Source: MH13 sp040219355 (GTDB lineage: Bacteria; Pseudomonadota; Alphaproteobacteria; Rhizobiales; MH13). From it: a DNA stretch of 64,000 nucleotides. A program made the position numbers and the translations under genes. This document shows positions 52,750-61,973 of the stretch, piece after piece. The notes below the pieces were generated by a model. It was given only the letters and a program-made list of their open reading frames with translations. It had not been told where the DNA came from and searched no databases. The stretch lies in NCBI GenBank assembly GCA_040219355.1, contig JAVJSN010000017.1, positions 1 to 64,000 on the forward strand, in the 5' to 3' direction. Numbering within the stretch: the first letter of the stretch is position 1; every line of letters starts with the position of its first letter.

Positions 52750-52765
52750 TTGCAACCGGTTGCAA
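52750..52765. promoter_or_regulatory. LacI-type operator TTGCAACCGGTTGCAA (iolD divergent region)
   Basis: A perfect 16-bp palindrome 64 bases before the leftward dehydrogenase gene (52686) and 112 bases before iolD (52877). It is identical over all 16 bases to the core of the site at 46338-46355. I infer that the LacI regulator encoded at 46425 controls both inositol operons and the importer. Confidence 0.85.
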
Positions 52766-52876
52766 AACCGCTATCCTCACATCGCGTTTAGGTCAATGGG
52801 CAAAGTAAGCCCATCAGCATCGAACGCCAAAAACAGCAGAGCCAGAACATGGCGACAGACTATGGGGAGGGGCGCA

Positions 52877-54772
52877 ATGTCTCACGGTTCGAGCCAAAGC
52901 GGCACCATCACATTGACCGTCGCGCAGGCCATCGTGCGCTATCTAAGCGCGCAGTTCATCCAGATCGATGGCGCCCGCTTGCGTCTGTGTGGTGGCGGCT
53001 TCGGCATCTTTGGCCATGGTAATGTGCCGTGCTTGGGTGAAGCGCTCTACGATGTGCAGGATATTTTGCCGCTCTATCGTGGACAGAACGAACAATCGAT
53101 GGGCTTCGCGGCGGCCGCCTACGCCAAATACCATTTGCGCCAGCGCTTCATGTTCTGCACGGCCTCAGCCGGTCCAGGCACCGCCAATCTTTTGACTGCT
53201 GCTGCGCTAGCGCACGCCAACCGCCTTCCAATGCTGATGCTCTGCGGCGACACGTTTCTGACACGGCTGCCAGACCCCGTGCTCCAGCAGTTGGAGCACT
53301 ATGGCAATCCAGCGCTCGGCCTCAACGATGCCTTCAAGGCTGTCAGCCGGTATTGGGACCGGATCACCCACCCGGCTCAGATCATCCAGTCGCTGCCGGC
53401 GGCCATTGCCACCATGCTGGATCCTGCCGATTGCGGCCCGGCATTTCTTGGTCTGCCGCAGGATGTCCAGGGCTGGACCTTTGACTATCCCGTGGAATTC
53501 TTTGAAGAGAAGACCCATCGCATTCGCCGCCAGACGCCCGATGCCGCCGAGATTGCCGATGCCGCCGCCGCGCTCAAAGCCGCGCAGCGTCCGGTAATCC
53601 TTGCCGGTGGCGGCGTACAATACTCCCGCGCAGTTGCTGAACTGACCTCGTTTGCTGAAACCCACAACATACCGGTGATCGAAAGCATCGCAGGGCGCGC
53701 CAACTTGGTTGCCACTCACCCGCTGAACATCGGTCCCGTTGGCGTGACCGGCTCCAACAGCGCCAACACCATCGCCGAGCAGGCTGATGTGATCCTTTCG
53801 GTCGGCTGCCGCCTGCAGGATTTCACCACAGGGTCGTGGACGGCTTTCGCGCTCGACGCACAGATCATCGGCCTCAATGCCGCCCGCCATGATGCCGGCA
53901 AGCATCGCTCGCTGCCTGTGGTGGGTGATGCCAAGCTTGGCCTTAAAGCTCTCGGCGAGGCGATCAGCGGCTACCATACACCTCGTTCCTGGACCGAAAG
54001 CGCCAAGGCTGAACGCGCCAATTGGGATGCCTATGTCGCCGACAATGTCAGCACCACGGCAACCGACGGTTCCAACCGGCCCAATTCTTACGCCCAGGCC
54101 ATCGGCGTTGTGAACGCGCTTTGCGACCCACGCGACCGTGTGGTCACCGCAGCCGGAGGCCTTCCAGCCGAGGTAACGGCCAATTGGCGCACGCTCGACA
54201 TCGGCACAGTTGATGTGGAGTTCGGCTTCTCCTGCATGGGCTATGAAATCGCAGGCGGTTGGGGCGCGCGCATCGCGCAGAGCGAAAACGAGCCAGACGC
54301 AGAAACAATCGTTTTCGTTGGGGACGGCTCCTATCTGCTGATGAACTCCGACATCTATTCATCCGTGCTCACAGCCAAGAAGCTCATCCTTCTGGTGCTC
54401 GATAATGGCGGCTTCGCTGTCATCAACAAGCTGCAGAACAATATGGGTCAGGAGAGCTTCAACAACCTCATTGCTGACTGCCCAACGGTTCCTGAACCCT
54501 TCAACGTCGACTTCGCTGCCCACGCCGCCTCCATGGGTGCGCTGGTCGAGCGCGTGGAAAACCCAACCGAGCTTGGCGAGGCCTTCAAGCGCGCCAAAGC
54601 GGCCAACTCCACCAGCGTTATCGTCATGAACGTCGATGCCTATGAGGGCTGGACCAAAGAGGGCCACACCTGGTGGGAAGTCGGCACGCCGTTCGTGTCC
54701 GACAAGCCAAAGGTACGCGCTGCCAACGCCGACGTGGAAAGCGCACGCAACCGCCAGCGGAAGGGCATCTGA
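52877..54772 (+). CDS. iolD: 3D-(3,5/4)-trihydroxycyclohexane-1,2-dione hydrolase IolD
   Basis: 631-residue TPP enzyme. N-terminal domain with the catalytic Glu in YRGQNEQSMGFAAAAYAKY, central domain (ILAGGGVQYSRAV), and C-terminal TPP-binding domain with GDGSYLLMNSDIY...DNGGFAVI. It hydrolytically opens the ring of trihydroxycyclohexanedione in inositol breakdown. ATG 52877 has GGGGAGGGG upstream; the frame to 52655 crosses the operator and overlaps the divergent gene. Its stop overlaps the start of the PhyH-family gene by one base. Confidence 0.93.
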   Translation: MSHGSSQSGTITLTVAQAIVRYLSAQFIQIDGARLRLCGGGFGIFGHGNVPCLGEALYDVQDILPLYRGQNEQSMGFAAAAYAKYHLRQRFMFCTASAGPGTANLLTAAALAHANRLPMLMLCGDTFLTRLPDPVLQQLEHYGNPALGLNDAFKAVSRYWDRITHPAQIIQSLPAAIATMLDPADCGPAFLGLPQDVQGWTFDYPVEFFEEKTHRIRRQTPDAAEIADAAAALKAAQRPVILAGGGVQYSRAVAELTSFAETHNIPVIESIAGRANLVATHPLNIGPVGVTGSNSANTIAEQADVILSVGCRLQDFTTGSWTAFALDAQIIGLNAARHDAGKHRSLPVVGDAKLGLKALGEAISGYHTPRSWTESAKAERANWDAYVADNVSTTATDGSNRPNSYAQAIGVVNALCDPRDRVVTAAGGLPAEVTANWRTLDIGTVDVEFGFSCMGYEIAGGWGARIAQSENEPDAETIVFVGDGSYLLMNSDIYSSVLTAKKLILLVLDNGGFAVINKLQNNMGQESFNNLIADCPTVPEPFNVDFAAHAASMGALVERVENPTELGEAFKRAKAANSTSVIVMNVDAYEGWTKEGHTWWEVGTPFVSDKPKVRAANADVESARNRQRKGI

Positions 54773-55611
54773 TGAAGCGCTACACGTCGGACACCCTCGA
54801 CGTTGATGAGATCGTTCAGGAGCTACTGAACGGCGAAGGCGTGGTGCTGCTTTCTGGACTTTTCACCCCAGAGCAGATCGCCGAGGCGCGCGCGATCATC
54901 ATGCAGCATTCTGAGCAGGCCGCCGAAAAGGTCACCCATTTCCAGGGCGCGGCGCAAGCCGAAGGCACCATCAGCCTGCAACGGCGGGTGTGGAACCTGC
55001 TCGCCAAGGGCGAGGTTTTTTCGAAAATGGCAACGCACCCGGTGCTGATGCAAATCTTGCGTAAATTCCTTGGCACCGAGTTCATCATGGGGTCCATCGC
55101 GGCCAATCGCCTGTTGCCCGGCGGCCCTGGTCAGGAACCGCATGTCGACTATCCCTATTGGGATTTCCACGCGCCGGAAACGCATCCGGTTGGGCTCAAT
55201 GGCTCCTTCCCGATGAACGCTCAGGTCTCCGTGATCCTCGACCCGTTCACCAAGCAGAGTGGAGCCACCGCCTATGTCCCCGGGTCACAGCAGGAGCTGC
55301 GCTACCCGCAAGAAAGCGACAAGTTTTTCGAGCGCTGCGCTCAAATGGAAGGCGAGCCAGGCGATGTCGCGCTCTTCTATGGTGTCACCTGGCACTGCGC
55401 GATGCCCAACAAATCTGATCATGATCGCAACGCGGTTCTGATCCAGTATCTGCCGAAGTTCGTGAAGCCGATGGAAGAAATGCCAGCCGCGCTGCCGCAA
55501 AGCTTCATCGATGAAGCGAGCCCCGATATGCGCCAGCTTCTTGGCCTCAACTACCCGTATCCTGAAGTCCTCGATGCCGCCAAAGCGGGCAACACCGAAG
55601 GGCGCACGTAA
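54772..55611 (+). CDS. Phytanoyl-CoA dioxygenase (PhyH) family Fe(II)/2-oxoglutarate oxygenase within the iol operon
   Basis: 279 residues with a double-stranded beta-helix. The Fe(II) facial triad is visible as HVD in EPHVDYPYWDFH (about residues 124-126) and the distal His in TWHCAMPNKS (about 208). The Arg in DRNAVLIQY would bind 2-oxoglutarate. It should be a competent non-heme iron hydroxylase. It is translationally coupled to iolD (TGATG) and directly followed by iolC (TAAGTG), so it is part of the inositol operon. It is not part of the standard pathway. Hydroxylation or demethylation of an inositol derivative is one possible role, but this is inference. Confidence 0.85.
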   Translation: MKRYTSDTLDVDEIVQELLNGEGVVLLSGLFTPEQIAEARAIIMQHSEQAAEKVTHFQGAAQAEGTISLQRRVWNLLAKGEVFSKMATHPVLMQILRKFLGTEFIMGSIAANRLLPGGPGQEPHVDYPYWDFHAPETHPVGLNGSFPMNAQVSVILDPFTKQSGATAYVPGSQQELRYPQESDKFFERCAQMEGEPGDVALFYGVTWHCAMPNKSDHDRNAVLIQYLPKFVKPMEEMPAALPQSFIDEASPDMRQLLGLNYPYPEVLDAAKAGNTEGRT

Positions 55612-56601
55612 GTGAGCTTAGAAACCGTACTCACAGGCATTGCCAAGAACCGCTTCATCATCGTCGGGCGGGTTGGGATGGACGTTGTGGCCGACCCGCC
55701 AGGCACGCGCACCGAAGATATGCAGACCGCCATCGTTGCCATGGGCGGCTCGTCGGCCAACATCGCAGCGGGCATCGTCAAGCTTGGCGGTCATGCGGAT
55801 CTGGTCACGCGCGTTTCCGACGATTCCATCGGTCGCTACTGCACCAACCAGTTGAGGCATTACGGCGTAGGAACACAGTATGTTCGGCCCATAGGGGGCG
55901 AGCATCGTTCGTCCTTGGCCGTTTACGAAAGCACCATCGAAGACCATCAAACGGTCATCTATCGCAATGGCGCGGCAGACTTTGCACTGTCTGAACAGGA
56001 TGTCGAGGCGGTCGACTACAGCGCCTATGGCGCGTTGATCACAGCAGGCACGGTGTTTGCCGCTGAGCCTTCCAGGTCCGCCACCTTCCGTGCCTTTGAG
56101 CTGGCCAAACAGGCAGGCTTGCCGATCATTTTCGATGTTGATTACCGACCCTATTCCTGGCCCTCACGGGAGGTGGCTGCGGACGTGTTGTCACGTGCCG
56201 GTGCGCTGTCGGATGTCATTGTCGGCAATGATGTCGAGTTCGGTTTCATGGCCGGCGACTACGACAAGGGCCTTGATAAGGCGCGCGAGCTTGCCGGGCG
56301 GAGCGCGGCCATCACCGTCTACAAGATGGGTGAAAGGGGTGCGATTACATTTGCCAACGGCGACGAGGTTCGCACCGGCATCTACCCGGTGGATGCATTG
56401 AAGCCCGAAGGGGCTGGCGACAGCTTCATGGCCGGTTTCATGGCCTCCCTCGCCGGTGGCCACACCATGAAAGCGGCGATCTTACGCGGTTCGGCCTGCG
56501 CCTCCGTCACCGTGTCGAAGCCGGCCTGCTCGCCAGCCATGCCAACCACCGCCGATCTCGATACCTTTCTGCGCCAGCACCCCGGCCCAACAGAAGCATA
56601 A
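55612..56601 (+). CDS. iolC: 5-dehydro-2-deoxygluconokinase IolC (PfkB family)
   Basis: 329 residues of the ribokinase/PfkB fold: GRVGMDVVADP near the N-terminus, the MGGSSANIAAGIVKLGG substrate/lid segment, and the C-terminal PEGAGDSFMAGF with the catalytic Asp of GAGD (about residue 268). It phosphorylates 2-deoxy-5-keto-gluconate. The GTG start at 55612 immediately follows the stop of the preceding gene. Assignment rests on fold plus position between iolD and iolB. Confidence 0.9.
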   Translation: MSLETVLTGIAKNRFIIVGRVGMDVVADPPGTRTEDMQTAIVAMGGSSANIAAGIVKLGGHADLVTRVSDDSIGRYCTNQLRHYGVGTQYVRPIGGEHRSSLAVYESTIEDHQTVIYRNGAADFALSEQDVEAVDYSAYGALITAGTVFAAEPSRSATFRAFELAKQAGLPIIFDVDYRPYSWPSREVAADVLSRAGALSDVIVGNDVEFGFMAGDYDKGLDKARELAGRSAAITVYKMGERGAITFANGDEVRTGIYPVDALKPEGAGDSFMAGFMASLAGGHTMKAAILRGSACASVTVSKPACSPAMPTTADLDTFLRQHPGPTEA

Positions 56602-56634
56602 GAAACAGGCCCGCAAAGGCCGAAAGGACACGCC

Positions 56635-57477
56635 ATGCACATCCCGCCCTATGACAACAAGAACAAACCCATTGTCGATGTGGAGAATGACGTCGTCCCG
56701 CTCAACTATTTCAACATCGTCAAGCTGAAGAAAGGCGAAAGTTTTGGCTACGCCGTGCCCGGCTATGAGACCTGCATCGTGCCCGCCACGGGCTTGATCG
56801 ATGTATCGGTTGGTGGCTTTGAGGCCAAAAACCTTGGCGGTCGCGGCGTCGATGTCTGGGATGGTGAGCCAGAAGGCGTGTACGTGCCGACCGCCGCCGA
56901 GGCGCGTTTTACCTGCCTGTCAGACGAAGCAGAGGTATTCATTGCCGGTGCCAAATTCGATGAAACTCTGGAACCGTTTGCCGTACGCAAAGACGAACTG
57001 GATCTGGTCCAGTACGGCTCGGACGACACCAAAACCCATCGCAAGATCAAACATATTCTGGGGCAAAAGCAGAAAGACCGTGTCGGCCGCTTGCTGGTCA
57101 GCGAGCTTTACACGGTAGGGCAGGGTGGCTGGTCAGGTTTCCCAAGCCACAAGCATGACACCGACCGTTTGCCTGATGAAACCAGGCACGATGAAACCTA
57201 CAATTTCCGCTTCCGGCCCAACTATGGGTCGGGCGTGCAGATGCTTCAGCGTGTTGATAACGAACCGGGCGATGCCTACCACATTGTCGATGGGTCCACG
57301 ATCTGCCTCGACAAGGGTTACCACCCGTGCGCGGTGCTGCCGGGCTATGAGATGTACTATTTTACCATTTTGGGCGGCCTCTCGCAGCGCTCGCTGATTC
57401 AATATTTCCAGCCAACGCACGCGGCGCAGTTGCACACCATTCCAGGCATTCTGGACATGGTCGCCAAGTTTAAGTGA
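56635..57477 (+). CDS. iolB: 5-deoxy-glucuronate isomerase IolB
   Basis: 280-residue bicupin. The metal-binding region includes FPSHKHDTDRLPDETRHDETYNF (His/Glu cluster, about 174-196) and a C-terminal YEMYYFTILGG segment typical of IolB. It isomerises 5-deoxy-glucuronate to 2-deoxy-5-keto-gluconate, the substrate of IolC. A ribosome site (GAAAGGACA) precedes ATG 56635. The aldolase gene follows 10 bases after its stop. Confidence 0.93.
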   Translation: MHIPPYDNKNKPIVDVENDVVPLNYFNIVKLKKGESFGYAVPGYETCIVPATGLIDVSVGGFEAKNLGGRGVDVWDGEPEGVYVPTAAEARFTCLSDEAEVFIAGAKFDETLEPFAVRKDELDLVQYGSDDTKTHRKIKHILGQKQKDRVGRLLVSELYTVGQGGWSGFPSHKHDTDRLPDETRHDETYNFRFRPNYGSGVQMLQRVDNEPGDAYHIVDGSTICLDKGYHPCAVLPGYEMYYFTILGGLSQRSLIQYFQPTHAAQLHTIPGILDMVAKFK

Positions 57478-57487
57478 GCCGAACGCG

Positions 57488-58318
57488 ATGACGGTTGCAA
57501 CGCTCGCTGAGGTTCTTCAGCCCGCCTTGAAAAACGGCTATGCCGTCGGTGGTCTTGTCTGCCTTGGGTGGGAAGATATGCGCGCCTATGTGGCAGCCGC
57601 CGAAGCCGAAAACGCGCCGGTAATCTTGCAGGCCGGACCAAGCTGTCGGGCGCATACGCCGCTGCCTGTACTAGGCAAAATGATGCGCTATTTGGCGGAA
57701 AACGCCTCTGTGCCGGTCGTGCTGCATTTGGACCATGGCTACACGCTCGAAGAGTGCCAGGAAGCGCTCGATAGCGGCTTCACCAGCCTGATGTACGACG
57801 GCTCACGCAAACCATTGGCGCAGAATATCGAAGAAACGACACGCATTGCCCAGATGGCCCACAGCGCTGGGATTTCCTGCGAGGGCGAGATTGGTTTTGT
57901 TGGTTATGATGGCGGCGAGGCGTCGGCTGGAACCGATCCCCAGGAGGCCGCTCAGTTTGCCCGCGAGACCGGCGTCGATGCCATGGCGATTTCGGTCGGC
58001 AATGTGCATCTCCAGCAGGAAAGCAGCGATGGGCTGGACGAAGATCGTATCCGGGCCATTGAAGCTTTGGGCGATACGCCGTTGGTGATCCATGGCGGCT
58101 CGGGCGTGCCTGTGGAGCAGCGCGCACACTTGGCGATCACATCGAAAATTTGCAAGTTCAACATCGGCACCGAGCTGCGCATGGCGTTTGGTCAGGCCCT
58201 GCGGACCGCGGTCAATGCCGACCCGGATCGCTTTGACCGGGTGCAGATTTTGAAAGAAACCCACGACCCGGTGGAGCAAGCCGCCCGCGCTGTAATCCGG
58301 GCGTTTTCTCTTCGCTGA
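57488..58318 (+). CDS. iolJ: Class II fructose-bisphosphate-aldolase-type enzyme, probable IolJ
   Basis: 276-residue class II aldolase with zinc and substrate motifs HLDHGYTLEE (about 80-89), EGEIGFVG (130-137), GNVHLQQ and IHGGSGVP. In this operon the expected reaction is cleavage of 6-phospho-5-dehydro-2-deoxygluconate to DHAP and malonate semialdehyde. General FBA activity cannot be excluded. With IolG, an IolE-like protein, IolD, IolB and IolC, the pathway to C3 units is nearly complete. Malonate-semialdehyde dehydrogenase (IolA) is not in the window. Confidence 0.88.
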   Translation: MTVATLAEVLQPALKNGYAVGGLVCLGWEDMRAYVAAAEAENAPVILQAGPSCRAHTPLPVLGKMMRYLAENASVPVVLHLDHGYTLEECQEALDSGFTSLMYDGSRKPLAQNIEETTRIAQMAHSAGISCEGEIGFVGYDGGEASAGTDPQEAAQFARETGVDAMAISVGNVHLQQESSDGLDEDRIRAIEALGDTPLVIHGGSGVPVEQRAHLAITSKICKFNIGTELRMAFGQALRTAVNADPDRFDRVQILKETHDPVEQAARAVIRAFSLR

Positions 58319-58389
58319 GGTTCTTCGGATTAAGCTTGATTTTGTCGCTCCGTTCCTACGGATCGACCACTTCAAAAAGGATATCATTC

Positions 58390-59379
58390 ATGCTGCGTAT
58401 CGGACTTTTGGGCTGCGGCCGCATCGGCCAGGTACATGCGCTCACACTGGCCAGTGTTGAAGGCGCAAGGCTTGCCGCCGTCAGTGATGCCGTTCCCGCC
58501 GCTGCCAATGCGCTGGGTTCAAAATATGATGTGCCGGTCATGACATCGGATGAACTCATCGCGTCAAGCGATGTGGATGCGGTGGCGGTTTGCACGCCGA
58601 CCACCACGCACTTCGATCTGATTCACCAGGCGGCGAGCGCCGGCAAAGCGATCTTCTGCGAGAAGCCGATTGACCTTTCCACGCAGCGCACGCGCCAATG
58701 CATCGCAGCGGTCGAAGCCGCCGGTGTGCCGTTCATGACGGCCTTCAATCGCCGTTTCGATCCAAGCTTTGCCCATCTGGAAAGCCAGCTTCGTCAAGGG
58801 CTTATCGGCGATATTGAGCTGGTGACGATCCTCTCGCGCGATCCGTCTCCACCACCCGTCAGCTACATTGAGCAGTCCGGCGGTCTGTTTCGCGACATGA
58901 TGATTCATGATTTTGATATGGCTCGGTTTCTCTTGGCCGAAGAGCCGATCCGGGTGCACGCGGTAGGTTCAAGCCTTGTCGATCCAGCCATTGGTAAGGC
59001 GGGCGATGTCGATACCGCCGCTGTCACGCTGCAAACCGCATCCGGTCGCATCTGCCAGATCTCCAACTCCCGCCGCGCCACTTACGGCTACGATCAACGC
59101 GTGGAAGTTCATGGTTCCAAAGGTCTTTTGAAGGGCGAGAACCAGCACGAGCATTCAGTTGTGCTCGCCAATGGCGATGGGTTCCAAGGCGCGCCAACGC
59201 AGCATTTCTTCCTGGAACGCTACGCCCGCGCCTATTCCCGCGAGATGGAGCATTTCGTGGAAAGCGTCGGCAAAGGCGCAACGCCATCGCCGTCCATCCA
59301 TGATGGTCTGCGCGCTCAGATGCTCGCCGATGCCGCCCAGCAATCGCTGGAAACCGGCCAAGCGGTGGACGTCAGCTAG
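58390..59379 (+). CDS. iolG: Inositol 2-dehydrogenase IolG (Gfo/Idh/MocA family)
   Basis: 329 residues. N-terminal Rossmann motif GLLGCGRIGQVHA (about 5-17), CEKPIDLS with the catalytic Lys (about 94), FNRRFDPSF and the catalytic GGLFRDMMIHDFDMARFL, as in IolG. It oxidises myo-inositol to 2-keto-myo-inositol, the first step of the pathway. ATG 58390 has AAGGA about 9 bases upstream; the longer frame from 58336 lacks family residues. It closes the rightward iol operon and converges with the MocA-like gene (4-base overlap of stops). Confidence 0.9.
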   Translation: MLRIGLLGCGRIGQVHALTLASVEGARLAAVSDAVPAAANALGSKYDVPVMTSDELIASSDVDAVAVCTPTTTHFDLIHQAASAGKAIFCEKPIDLSTQRTRQCIAAVEAAGVPFMTAFNRRFDPSFAHLESQLRQGLIGDIELVTILSRDPSPPPVSYIEQSGGLFRDMMIHDFDMARFLLAEEPIRVHAVGSSLVDPAIGKAGDVDTAAVTLQTASGRICQISNSRRATYGYDQRVEVHGSKGLLKGENQHEHSVVLANGDGFQGAPTQHFFLERYARAYSREMEHFVESVGKGATPSPSIHDGLRAQMLADAAQQSLETGQAVDVS

Positions 59380-59969
59380 TCCAAATCGGTAGCGGTATCG
59401 ATATCCTTCAGCATGCCCTCTGGTGTCTCTACCAGCGCCTCATTGGGCAGGGCTTTGAGCAATGGTCCGGCACCGCGATCGCCAGTGAGCGCCAACAGGT
59501 CTTCGGTCATGGAAGCTGGAAAACAGGCCGGTGGCATACGGCGTTTTCCATCTGCGCTGGCCGATGCAGAATCGGCCGAACAGCGCGCCGCAACGGCACG
59601 CAAATGATCGCTCGTCACCAGCGGCATATCACCCAAAACGACCAGAATTTGAGACAGACCGTCCGCAAAACCAAGCGGACCGTCTGCAAGATCATGCGGA
59701 CTAAGGGCGGACCAATGCAGAATTCCGGTCCTCAAACTGGCGGACTGAGGCAGACCGTCCGCTGATAGTCTGCATACATCGAACCCATCGAGCAGATCGG
59801 CGACCCGCTCATCGCTCACTGTTGCAATGAGGTGATCAAGTCCGGCGCCGCGCATTGCGTCGGCAGCATGAAGCACCAAGGGCTTGCCGCGATAGGGGAC
59901 AAGCAATTTGTTATCCTCGCCAAACCGGCGCGAGTGTCCGGCGGCAAGCAGCAATCCGGTGGTTGTCAT
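59376..59969 (-). CDS. MocA-type molybdenum cofactor nucleotidyltransferase-like protein
   Basis: 197 residues with the nucleotidyltransferase loop LLLAAGHSRRFGEDNKLL and VVLGDMPLVT for the metal-binding Asp, plus GDRGAGPLL. The fold is that of MocA, which adds CMP to molybdopterin for xanthine-dehydrogenase-type enzymes. This fits the xdhC and cox genes beside it, since CO dehydrogenase uses the cytosine-dinucleotide cofactor. It follows the XdhC gene by 7 bases on the same strand. I am sure of the family and fairly sure of the cofactor role. Confidence 0.82.
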   Translation of the reverse strand: MTTTGLLLAAGHSRRFGEDNKLLVPYRGKPLVLHAADAMRGAGLDHLIATVSDERVADLLDGFDVCRLSADGLPQSASLRTGILHWSALSPHDLADGPLGFADGLSQILVVLGDMPLVTSDHLRAVAARCSADSASASADGKRRMPPACFPASMTEDLLALTGDRGAGPLLKALPNEALVETPEGMLKDIDTATDLD

Positions 59970-59976
59970 TTTAGGG

Positions 59977-60918
59977 TCATTTCGCCGTCATGGCGCGCGC
60001 GAGCACCTCTGCCAGAACGGACACGGCAAGGGTGCCAGCGTCGCGCGCTGAGGGGATCAGCCCGACCGGCCCGACCAGCCGTTGAAGCTCTTCGTCGCTC
60101 ACACCCATCGCTGCCAGTGTGGCCAAACGGGCATCGCGAGCGCGCTGGCTGCCCTGCGCGCCGATGTAAAACGCATTGGTCTTCAAAGCCCCTGCCAGCA
60201 GCGGCGGCTCCCAATCATGATCGTGAAAGAAAAGAACCACGGCGGTGCGATCATCCACGGCCTCATCCGCCGGGAACAGCTGGCGTGTGAGGTGCCGGGT
60301 ATGGCAGCCCGATGCCGTGCCATCGGCCAAGGTTTCCGTGTCAGGTGAAAGCAGCAAATTGGGGTAACCCGCCGACTGCACCAGCGCAGCGAAGGTGCTC
60401 GCTTCGGGTCCTTTGCCAAACACCAGAAAATGAATGTCTGGGGCCAAATGCACGCGCAGCACATCGCCGTCGCGCCCGGTCTCGCCTTGGTTTTCTAGGC
60501 TCATCGCACCGGTGGTCAGGTCGATCACCAAAGTGCAGGGCACGCGTGCCTTTCGGTTTTGCGCCACAGTGGCTAATACCGCCCGGTCCGGCTTGGGCAG
60601 CAGCGCGATATCCAAGCCGCCGCCGCAGGGCAGTTGAATGTCCATAAAGGGCGAGCCTTGCCCATAGCGCACCATGCTCGGCCGACCCTTTTCGCGCGCA
60701 TCCATGGCGTGCAGCGCGATGTCAGATTCCACGCAGCCGGACGACAGAGTGCCTGCCCGCTCGCGTGGTCCAAGCACACTCATCATCGCGCCGACGGGGC
60801 GATAGGACGGGCCTTCAACACCAGCGATCACGGTGAGCACAGCATCGTCAGGCCCATCCAAGAGCGCTTGGATAGGGTCTTTGGCCGGGCTGGTCGTGGC
60901 ATTTAGAATCGTCATCAT
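59977..60918 (-). CDS. XdhC/CoxF-family maturation protein
   Basis: 313 residues: N-terminal XdhC/CoxI domain (GPSYRPVGAMMSV near residue 36, GTLSSGCVESDIALHAM about 58-74), central region, and C-terminal Rossmann-like domain with FYIGAQGSQRARDARL and VGPVGLIPSARDAGTLAVSVLAEVL. The family binds Mo cofactor and inserts it, sulfurated, into xanthine-dehydrogenase/CO-dehydrogenase-type enzymes. I start at ATG 60918; the frame to 61014 overlaps the divergent CoxD-like gene region. The short divergent gap suggests common control with coxDEG. Confidence 0.85.
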   Translation of the reverse strand: MMTILNATTSPAKDPIQALLDGPDDAVLTVIAGVEGPSYRPVGAMMSVLGPRERAGTLSSGCVESDIALHAMDAREKGRPSMVRYGQGSPFMDIQLPCGGGLDIALLPKPDRAVLATVAQNRKARVPCTLVIDLTTGAMSLENQGETGRDGDVLRVHLAPDIHFLVFGKGPEASTFAALVQSAGYPNLLLSPDTETLADGTASGCHTRHLTRQLFPADEAVDDRTAVVLFFHDHDWEPPLLAGALKTNAFYIGAQGSQRARDARLATLAAMGVSDEELQRLVGPVGLIPSARDAGTLAVSVLAEVLARAMTAK

Positions 60919-61053
60919 GGCTCTTTTGGCGGTCTTTCTAGACACTGCCCTGTGCTCCGTTTTAGGGTTTCGACCCAAGCCTTTCCAACACGTCTTCTCA
61001 CCAAGACAAAGCAAAATGGACGCGCCTTGACCAGCCCCAACACGACCACCGCC

Positions 61054-61968
61054 ATGATATCGCCGCCCTCATCCATCGATGCGACGATCAGCATGCTGGC
61101 CGCAGAGAACTATGTCTGCGGGCGCGATCTTGCGACGGTGACGTTTCTCTCGCTGTCGCTGGGCAAGCCGCTCTTTCTGGAGGGCGAGGCTGGCGTTGGC
61201 AAAACCGAGATCGCCAAAGCGTTGGCCAGCGGGCTGGGCCGCAAGCTTATCCGTCTGCAATGCTATGAGGGGCTGGATGCGGCTTCTGCGATCTATGAGT
61301 GGAATTTTGCTGCCCAGATGATCACCATCCGCACGGCTGAAGCTGCTGGCAATGCCGACCGTGAAGAGCTTCAATCGGAGCTTTTTTCCAGCAATTATCT
61401 TATCCGTCGCCCTTTGCTTGATGCTTTGCAACCGCACGCGGAAGGCCCGCCGGTTCTATTGATCGACGAGGTGGACCGCACCGATGAGCCCTTTGAAGCG
61501 TTTTTGCTGGAAGTGCTTTCAGACTTCCAGGTGACAATCCCAGAGCTTGGCCCCATCCGGGCGACTGAGCCGCCGATTGTGATCCTCACCTCCAACCGCA
61601 CCCGCGAAGTGCACGACGCGCTGAAGCGGCGCTGCCTCTACCATTGGGTTGATTACCCAGCATTCGAGCGCGAACTGGAAATCGTGCGGGCGCGCGTGCC
61701 GGAGGCCACCGAAACCCTGTCCGCGCAGATCGTGGCGTTCGTGCAAGGCCTGCGCAACGAGGATTTGTTCAAAGGCCCGGGCGTTTCAGAAAGCATTGAT
61801 TGGGCGCGGTGTCTGGTGGCGCTTGACGCTGTTGCGCTTTCGCCTGGCCTCATCACCGACACGTTGGGTGCAGTGTTGAAATACCAGGACGATATAGCCC
61901 GTATCGCAGGCGCTGAAACCACCCGCCTGTTGGATGAGGCGCAGGCCACCCTGGCTAAGGCTTCCTAA
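61054..61968 (+). CDS. coxD: MoxR-family AAA+ ATPase, CoxD-like
   Basis: 304 residues: Walker A GEAGVGKTE (near residue 45), Walker B LLIDEVDRTDEPFEAFLLEVLSD and sensor TSNRTREVHDALKRRC. MoxR ATPases act with VWA proteins as chaperones. CoxD helps build the [CuSMoO2] centre of CO dehydrogenase. ATG 61054 is chosen; TTG 61027 would add nine residues. The VWA gene follows after 5 bases, giving the typical MoxR-VWA pair. Confidence 0.88.
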   Translation: MISPPSSIDATISMLAAENYVCGRDLATVTFLSLSLGKPLFLEGEAGVGKTEIAKALASGLGRKLIRLQCYEGLDAASAIYEWNFAAQMITIRTAEAAGNADREELQSELFSSNYLIRRPLLDALQPHAEGPPVLLIDEVDRTDEPFEAFLLEVLSDFQVTIPELGPIRATEPPIVILTSNRTREVHDALKRRCLYHWVDYPAFERELEIVRARVPEATETLSAQIVAFVQGLRNEDLFKGPGVSESIDWARCLVALDAVALSPGLITDTLGAVLKYQDDIARIAGAETTRLLDEAQATLAKAS

Positions 61969-61973
61969 CTCAA

